Shown here: positions 56,680-64,000 of the stretch, piece by piece
Position numbering within the stretch: position 1 is the stretch's first letter
How the letters are laid out: the number at the start of each line of letters is the position of its first letter
Source of the DNA: Aegilops tauschii subsp. strangulata
Lineage: Eukaryota > Streptophyta > Magnoliopsida > Poales > Poaceae
DNA: 64,000 nucleotides
NCBI RefSeq assembly: GCF_002575655.3
Contig: NC_053038.3
Coordinates: 146,646,885-146,710,884, forward strand
Reading direction: 5' to 3'
The notes under the pieces: generated by a model
What the model was told of the DNA's origin: nothing
What the model saw: only the letters and a program-made list of their open reading frames with translations
The model's database searches: none
Made by a program: the position numbers and the translations under genes

Positions 56680-59600
56680 TGTCACGCCCAAGATGCGACC
56701 CTATCCTAAAGGAACACGAAGGTCCCACCAAGGATAGAAGCGCATCTTGAAGACGCTTTTGCAAGGTGGATATCATTACATCAACATTACATAATATTTG
56801 GGGATACATACAAGGCATACAAATGCCGCAAGAATACATCAAAACATCATACATAAACTCAACATCCGACTACGGATGAAACATAAACAGAAACTCAAAC
56901 GACATCCACCCTGCTAGCCCAGGCTGCCGACCTGGAACCTATCCCCTGATCGAAGAAGAAGCAGAAGAAGAACTCCAAAACAAGACATCGCTCTAGCGTC
57001 ATGATCATCGCAAAACCTGTACCTGCAACTGGTGGTGTAGTAATCTGTGAGCCACGAGGACTCAGCAATCCCATAACCATGGGTATCAAGACTAGCAAAG
57101 CTTAAGGGGAAAGGAAAGGATAAGGTGGTGAGGTTGCAGCAGCGACTAAGCATGTATGGTGGCTAACTTACGCAAACAAGAGCGAGAAGAGGAGAAAAGG
57201 AACGGTCAAGAAAGTAGCAATGATCAAGAAGTGATCCTGATCTCCTACTTACGTCAAAAATAACCCAGAAACCGTGTTCACTTCCCGGACTCCGCCGAGA
57301 AGAGACCATCACGGCTACACACGCGGTTGTTGCGTTTTAATTAAGGTCAAATGTCAAGTTATCTACAACCGGATATTAACAAATTCCCATCTGCCACATA
57401 ACCGCGGGCACGGCTTCCGAAAGATAATACCCTGCAGGGGTGTCCCAACTTAGCCCATGATAAGCTCTCACGGTCAACGAAGGATATTCCTTCTCCCGGG
57501 AAGACCCGACCAGTCTCGGAATCCCGGTTACAAGACATCTCGACAATGGTAAAACAAAACCAGCAAAGCCGCCCGATGCGCCGACATCCCGATAGGAGCT
57601 GCACATATCTCGTTCTCAGGGCAACACCGGATGAGACATCCTACGAGTAAAACCAGACCTCGAGTTTCCACTAGGTGGCCCCGCAGTCTACTCAGTTCGG
57701 ACCAACACTTAGAGAAGCACTGGCCCGGGGGGGTAAAATAAGATGACCCTCGAGAGAGCGACTCCCTAGGGAAAAGAAATAGGCTGAGCAAATAGTAAAA
57801 CCAAGGTTGGGCCTTGCTGGAAGAGTTTTATTCAAGGCGAACTGTCAAGGGGGTCCCATAAATCACCCAACCGTGTAAGGAACGCAAAATCCGGGAACAT
57901 AACACCGGTAAGGCGGAAACTAGGGCGGCAAGAGTGGAACAAAACACCAGGCATAAGGCCGAGCCTTCCACCCTTTACCAAATATATAGATGCATTAATA
58001 ATATAAGAGATATTGTGATATCCCAACATAAACATAATCCAACATGGAGCAATCTTCATCTTCACCTGCAGCTAGCAACGCTATAAGAGGGGCTGAGCAA
58101 AGCGGTAACATAGCCAAACAACGGTTTGCTAGGAAGGGTGACAAAGGTTAGAGGTTCATGGCAAAATGGGCGGCTTGAGGAACAAGTGAATAGGTAGCGC
58201 AGCAAAGCGATAGAACGAAGCAACTAGCATAGCAACGATAGTAATGAGATCCAAGGTGACGGTCATCTTGCCTGAAATCCCGCTAGGGAGAAGAATGAAT
58301 CCATGAAGAAGATGAATCCACGAAGACGAACGAATCCTCACGATCGCAACGACACGGGAACTATCGAGAAGAAGCACACAACAAGGTAAACACACCACAC
58401 ATGAACAAGGCATGACGCTCAATCAAGAATGATGCATGACAAGGCTATATGAAGCTACTCGTGACAAGAGATGATGCATACAAGAACAACACATCAAGGC
58501 AAGTTTAAATGAGGCCGGAAACAACATATAACAATTCCGGTAAGTCCTCATATGCAAATTTCGAAATTGGTCCAGAACTGAACAAGCATTAAGTTGAAGT
58601 TGTTAAACAGCAAGTTAAATAGCACCATGATGATCTACACGAAATTCTAGTCAAGATATATATAAAGTTCATTAGATTCGGAGCTACGGCCTAGAAGATA
58701 TGAGCAAGACAAGATAAACATGGCATTGATGCAAAATGCATACAAACATCAAGCAAACACCTCAAAACAAGGATGCAACATGATAATATGAGACTACATG
58801 CAAAACTAAGCAAGTTTCATATGGAGCATGCTCAAAACGGAGCAACGGTGCAACACATACACTCCAAACAAGACATAGCAACAATCTGACGAAAACAGCA
58901 ACTAGGAATATTGCAAGCATCAAAACAATATGCTACAGCAACTCAACGTGAAAAAAAGGCATGGACATGATGTACAGGTAGAGCACAACAAAACATGAAC
59001 ACTGAGCTATCTCCAGAAATCATTAGAACATGCTCAAAAGGACATGGCAAGATTGCAAATAATAACAGGTTCACAGACTTGGCAGAATTACTGGACATGA
59101 CAGAAATAACATCAGGTTGCAATGTTCAGAGCACGATATCAACATGCTACAGGAACTTAACATGGCAAAACAAGGCATGGCATGGAACTACTCAAAGCAT
59201 ATAACAAAAGTCCCTTACTGACCATAAGCCAAAAAGGACAAGAAGATATGATGGCAAGCATGTAAACATAGCAAGTTTCGTTATCAGGTTTTAGACTTGG
59301 CAAAAAACAGAGCATGGCAGAAATATTAATATGTAGGCCTCTTTGTGAGCTTGATGCACTCACTACAGAGCAATGCATGACAAACCAAGCATACCTATAG
59401 CAAGATGGAATGTTTGAGAATCTATCCATGGCAAAAACAATAGCATAACATGTATGGAGCAACTACAATAAGCTTGGCAAGATTGCATATCATGTTAAGA
59501 ATCTGCCAGAAATATTTTATAGCAAAAGTAGAGCAAGATTGAGTAATGCTATGGCACTCCATAATTGCAAACTATTGCAGGAATGGATCAATTACAACAA

Positions 59601-60396
59601 TAGCTACCAAACATCCTTACTGAACATCACAAAAATATGCATGGATCTCTCTGTAGCACCAACTTTACATGGCAACAGAATTACAGCAGACAAGGACTTG
59701 GAGAAATCACCAAGTCACTGAAATCAGAAATATTACGGAGCCTACTTTGCATGCTTGTGCTAGTCACCACAGAGATCACAAAAATACATGGACTATACCA
59801 CTGGAAAGATGGCATGGCATACTTCAAATCACATGTAGAGCTCATGCTCATAAGATGCACAGAATAAATGATACAAAAAAGACAAATCTCCAAGTTCTGA
59901 TAAGAACCAGCAGATAACAGCAACTAGCCCTCTTCCAACGAGGATTTGGGCATCAAGATTACCTGCAATGAACATGGCACAATTGAACAAAATGAAGAGC
60001 ATGACGAGGCGAACAATTTGACATATTACACGCGCGAATCGGAGCTACATGCAAGAAGTTACGATGCAGAGAACATGGCATGATAATGATAAATTTCCAG
60101 GACTTGGAATATCCGGGGGGGAGAGAAAAGTCAACCTCGGCGGGCTCGTTCTGGATCGGGCGCCGGATCCGAAGCGGCGGCGGCCGGAGTGGAGGGGAGG
60201 CGAGGCCAGGCGGCGGCGGGGCGATGGCCGGCGGCGGGGACGGGCTCCGCGGCGGCGGCCGAGGAGGCGAAGGCGGCGGGGCGGGCGGCGAGCCGCGGGC
60301 TCGGGCGCCGGCGGCGAGCTCGGAGCATGGCGGCGGCGGCAGAGGGACGGCGCGCCGGCGGGGCGGCGGCGGAGCGCGCCGGCGGGGAGGCGCGCC
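56680..60396 (-). repeat. 5' LTR of the LARD-like element, truncated
   Basis: It is colinear with 49541 to about 53254, then interrupted at GGAGGCGCGCC by the element starting at 60397. The rest should resume beyond the window. Confidence 0.88.
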
Positions 60397-63300
60397 TGTC
60401 GGGACCCCGATTCTAAGTCACACCAATCTAGCATGTAACACCTCATATCACTTTGCGGCCTCACGCACGGTATTCCCACGGGTGTCGCCTTACCATGGCC
60501 CGGGACCGTTTGCGCCTTTTGGCTCACGTATATGACAATGTCGCTAGCATCCATATGACAGAGAACCCGGGCCGACATGGCTAGTCGTGAACCCAAAGCG
60601 GCACTAACGTATGGGGACAGGCATACATGAACCAACATCGAACGTGTCGGTCAGCAGCGTGTGAATCCGGGCTGTAGCACTGGGCTAACAGGACTCCGGG
60701 AACCCGGGCTGTAGCAGGCTAGGCAGGACTCCGGATGTCACCGCGTGACATTTCCCCGAAGGGACAGACACAGGAACGATGTGAAACACATGCCGGCCAG
60801 TCAAGTGTCCAGAGCAGTAGTGCTGGGCTAGCAGGACTCCGGTGAACCGGGCTGTAGCGGACTACTATGGCTCAAGGAGGCACTAGACTACATTTCTCCA
60901 TAAGAGAGGCTGCCAAGGATAAACAACTAGATTGTCGGATCCCACACATAGCAATACACGTTACACGTACGCATAACATGCAAGTATGTGCTGTACAACA
61001 TGGCATCACAACATAACGCAAACTCATATAGATAAAAGGCCCAGAAGAGCCACATAGCATTAAGTACAAACAGGGGTCACATGACCCATCATTCAGAGCA
61101 TACAAGCAACGGAAGCATTACATGTCTGAGTACAGACAACTACAAAAGAAAAAGGCTGAGAAGCCTGACTATCTACAAGACCCTCCCAAGGGTTCAAGAT
61201 CGTAGCTGAGGTACAAGCTACTCGTCGAAGTCCAAGCGGAGCTACTAGTAAGACTGAAGTCTCCGCTGCAAAAACATGAATAAAGCAACATGAGTACGAA
61301 GGTACTCAGCAAGACTTACATCAGATCCTATCATACATGCATTTGTATCAAGAAGGTAGGGTGGGGTTTAGTTGCAGCAAGCCAACTTTGACTCAGTGGC
61401 TATCCTGTTCTACGACTGCGAGAATCTTCTTTGAGGTAAGAAGGCGCACACGAGTCCACTAATCACCACCTCAATACACTACTATGGATTCATTCCCGTC
61501 TCACTACGAGAAGCCATCCATAGCACTCACACTTATCTTGAGCATTTTAGAGTATCCACTTCAAGTTGTCTATGTACCACGTAAGCATCCAAGAAGTCCA
61601 TAACCGAGGACACGGCTATTCGAATAGATCATGATAACCCTGCAGGGGTGTACTGCGTCACACACGCTCTCGCCACTTACCGCCATGTACACGTCATGTA
61701 CCTCGGCAACCTTCAAGCGGAAGCCTGGCGAGGTGTCGGGCACGACCTGGCTAACCACACAAGACTCTAGTCCAGGTTTATCGCCTATTCGGGTTCCATC
61801 CGCAAGGAGATCCGGCCGGGGTGTCGCTCACGGCCCCAAACGATGTGTACAGGGTTCCCGAGCCCACCATCCGGGTGCCACTCGGTACACCGGGCCACGT
61901 GTGCCTAGTCTGTCCCAAGCCCAACCTGCCGGGTGCCACTCGGTAGAAAAATAGCACTACCTACAAACACCAGAAACTAGTTGCAACTCCTGGACAGAGA
62001 CCAAGTTGGTTAATAAGTCGAGAGGGGCACTTAAGCATTCCAATGTGTGGTAGTAACTAGTCATTGGACAACATACACAGAACTCAGTGCTTAAGGATGG
62101 TTCCAGTGAGACAACCCACCATGTACTCCTACATGGCCTCTCACCGCTACCTTTACCAAATCGTGTTCACACGCTTAACTCTCGGCACCAGAACATATCG
62201 TAACTCTCCAATTCATTCCCAATGAACCAGACCTGACACAACTCTAAGCAATAGCAGGCAAGGCATGGTAGGAACACAACATGGCTCAATCAACTCCTAC
62301 ACATGCTAGTGGGTTTAAACTATTTACTGTGGCAATGACAGGTCATGCAGAGGAATGGGTTCGACTACCGCAGCATAAAGTAGCAGTTGAATCGTTGTTG
62401 TCCTAATGCAGTAAAAGAGAGCAGGAGCGAGAGAGTAGGTTTGTATCGAATGAACAAAGGGGGTTTGCTTGCCTGGTAGATCAACAGGGTGGCACTGCTC
62501 CTCAGACAGGTACTCTGGAACACTCTCCGGAGCAGGACCTATCGAGAGGGAACGGCGTCGACAGTCAAAACACAATCATATGCAACAATATGATGCATGA
62601 ATATGGCATGAATATGTGATGTATTTTGAGCCAATGCATTTAGCATTCAACTTGGAAGAGATCCATTTGAACCAAAGGTTCAAATGCAACTCTAATTTAA
62701 GTCCTTATATATGCCATTTATATGTTTTCACTTATACAGTAGGTATAAGTTGGTTTGTCATGCATGAAACTAGTACAGATGGATAGATTGCATTTTTCTG
62801 ATAATTTTTCATATATAAATTATTTAAATCTGAGCTACGGTTGAATTTCTATGAATTTTAGAAGTTTTACTAATTTTTTGGAATTTCCTGATTTAATTTA
62901 AATCCAGAAAGGGTTTGTTGCGTCAGCACTGCGTCATCATGACGTCAGCGGGTTAGCGGCGCTGACCAAGTCAAACCTGACGTGTGGGGTCCACACGTCA
63001 GTGACTCAATGTTAACCCGAGGGGTTTTCTAGTTAATCTAAATTATCTAGGGGTGCTGGGGCCCATTGTCAGTGTCAGTGGGGGTAGATTAGAGGGGTAA
63101 TTAGTGCGGTTTGCCCCGGGTTGACCGGCGGTTAGTCGCCGGCGAGGCCGAGCGCGGCGGAGCTCGTCGGGTTCGTCGCTCCGGCGACCATTTGGGCCGC
63201 GGAGGCCACCTACGCGAAGCCCAGGCTCGCGCGCATCCAGTGGGACACGCGGAAGACCGTGGGGTGGTCGGAGCTCGCCGGAGCGAGGCTCGCGGCGGTG

Positions 63301-64000
63301 GCCGGAGTTCGGCCAAGGCGGGCGTAGTGCTGCGGTGCACGGGGGCGTGAGCGGAGAGGCGCTACGGCCACCTGGCGTCACCAGAAGCACGGTGACGCGC
63401 TCGGTTGCGGCTGCGGTGGCCAGGGCGGCGGTGGTGACATGGACGGCGGCGAGGAGGTACGGCCATGGTGAGGGTCGGGGCTACAGTGCGGGAACGGAGA
63501 AACGGAGAGAGGGGAACGGGGCAGGAGCTCACGGTGGACTCGACGGCGTCGTCGGAGAGCTCGGGGACGCACTGGAGACGGTGGGGCCGCGAAGATGATC
63601 TCCGGCGGCTGGAGTTGAGGACGACGGCGATGGAGGCGCTCCAGGGCGTTCCGGCTTGCGTGGCTCAGCGGAGGGGTTCAGCGCGAGGAGGCGGAGCTCT
63701 GGGACACGACGGAGGTGCGAGGGGATGGCGGGGAGCGCGGGGCAGCGAACGGCGGCGACCGGCGCGTTCGGGCGTCACGGGAGAGAGCGGGAGAGAGCGG
63801 GGGGGGAGAGGCACAGGAGAGAGGGAGTGAGGCTTGGAGGGGTCGTGGCGTCATGCAGGCGACCGAGGCGTCGAGGGAGGGAAGGGCAGGCAGGCAGCTG
63901 CCGTGGCGCGCATGCGCGCGGCGTGCGGCGACCACGCGCCCTTTCCCTCTGGCGCGAGGAGGGGGACGACTGGCGCTGGCCAGTCAGCTGGGCTGGCCTG
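60397..64000 (-). mobile_element. LTR-like element inserted in the LARD LTR, runs off the window
   Basis: It starts TGTCGGGACCCCGATTC at 60397, exactly where the LARD LTR breaks. Over 3.6 kb no second boundary is seen. On the minus strand the boundary reads GGGGTCCCGACA, a common LTR 3' end. The stretch 60660-60860 has repeated GGGCTGTAGC and GGACTCCGG words, and 61780-61940 has CGGGTGCCACTCGGT twice. The right end (63100-63960) is GC-rich, like the leader block of other large grass LTRs. Orientation is inferred. Confidence 0.6.

Larger units (their letters stand above)
49541..60396 (-). mobile_element. LARD-like non-autonomous LTR retrotransposon
   Basis: The LTRs are 49541-53952 (4412 bases) and 56680-60396 (clipped by another insertion). 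On the minus strand they begin TGTAACGCCCCGG and end GGGCGTGACA. The primer site TGGTATCAGAGC (56665-56676) matches initiator tRNA-Met, 3 bases from the LTR. A purine-rich tract (GTGGAGGAGTG, about 53953-53964) precedes the 3' LTR. The 2727-base internal region has no gag, protease, RT or integrase motifs. Sizes and structure fit the LARD class (Sukkula-like in size). Age is young: about 11 substitutions in the first kilobase of LTR by eye. Confidence 0.88.

Noticed and set aside
60874..61954. Possible separate gene in the element beginning at 60397
   Set aside because: Short frames only, repeated LTR-like words and no splice-supported exons.
63101..63935. Overlapping GC-rich frames at the right edge as genes
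   Set aside because: Frames are open on both strands in a block with the composition of an LTR leader. No domain is present.

Overview
This window is nuclear DNA of a Triticeae grass (wheat, goatgrass, barley or a close relative). The basis is its mix of transposons: Stowaway MITEs with CTCCCTCCG ends, CACTA elements with a TNP2 transposase, short grass Helitrons ending in a GC hairpin plus CTAG, an Athila-type element with a tRNA-Asp primer site, and a LARD-like element with 4.4-kb LTRs. Genes have plant introns. I see no prokaryotic gene organisation, CRISPR, rRNA or tRNA gene.

Layout. 1-185 is a clipped LTR end. 1.2-5.8 kb holds a CACTA TNP2 transposase gene broken by three stops and two compensating frameshifts. 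6.3-7.0 kb is a two-exon GRF zinc-finger gene on the minus strand. 7.2-22.4 kb is a large inverted-repeat locus: arms of about 3 kb face each other at about 95% identity. An Athila-like non-autonomous retrotransposon (8562-15286) splits the left arm, and a solo LTR (17848-19233) sits in the loop. 23-27 kb has two broken minus-strand genes, a DUF4283 protein and an F-box/DUF295 protein. 28.3-29.0 kb is an intact single-exon 3'-5' exonuclease-like gene. 29-40 kb is a gene-poor mosaic of Helitrons, Stowaway MITEs and captured gene pieces, with one intact unknown gene (32879-33421, minus) and a second, broken exonuclease (35442-36160).

41-47.7 kb contains a plus-strand exon series of unknown function with several tandem repeats. 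It ends in a CACTA terminus at 47723 that cuts an ORF antisense to a Ty3/Gypsy element, whose integrase C-terminus is at 48945-49540. That integrase is interrupted by a minus-strand LARD-like element (LTRs 49541-53952 and 56680-60396, 2.7-kb internal region without gag or pol). Its upstream LTR is in turn interrupted at 60397 by another LTR-like element that runs off the window.

How it fits together. Few loci look able to make protein: the exonuclease, the unknown 180-aa protein, the GRF gene and possibly the C-terminal coiled-coil exon series. Most of the sequence is a stack of insertions whose order can be read. The inverted repeat predates the Athila-like insertion. The Gypsy predates the CACTA and LARD insertions. 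The LARD-like element predates the element at 60397. The most unusual structures are the long inverted repeat (a possible hairpin RNA source), the nested Helitron/MITE/exon composite at 38.3-38.9 kb, the Helitron inserted in another Helitron's end at 31.4 kb, and the antisense ORF of the Gypsy element.
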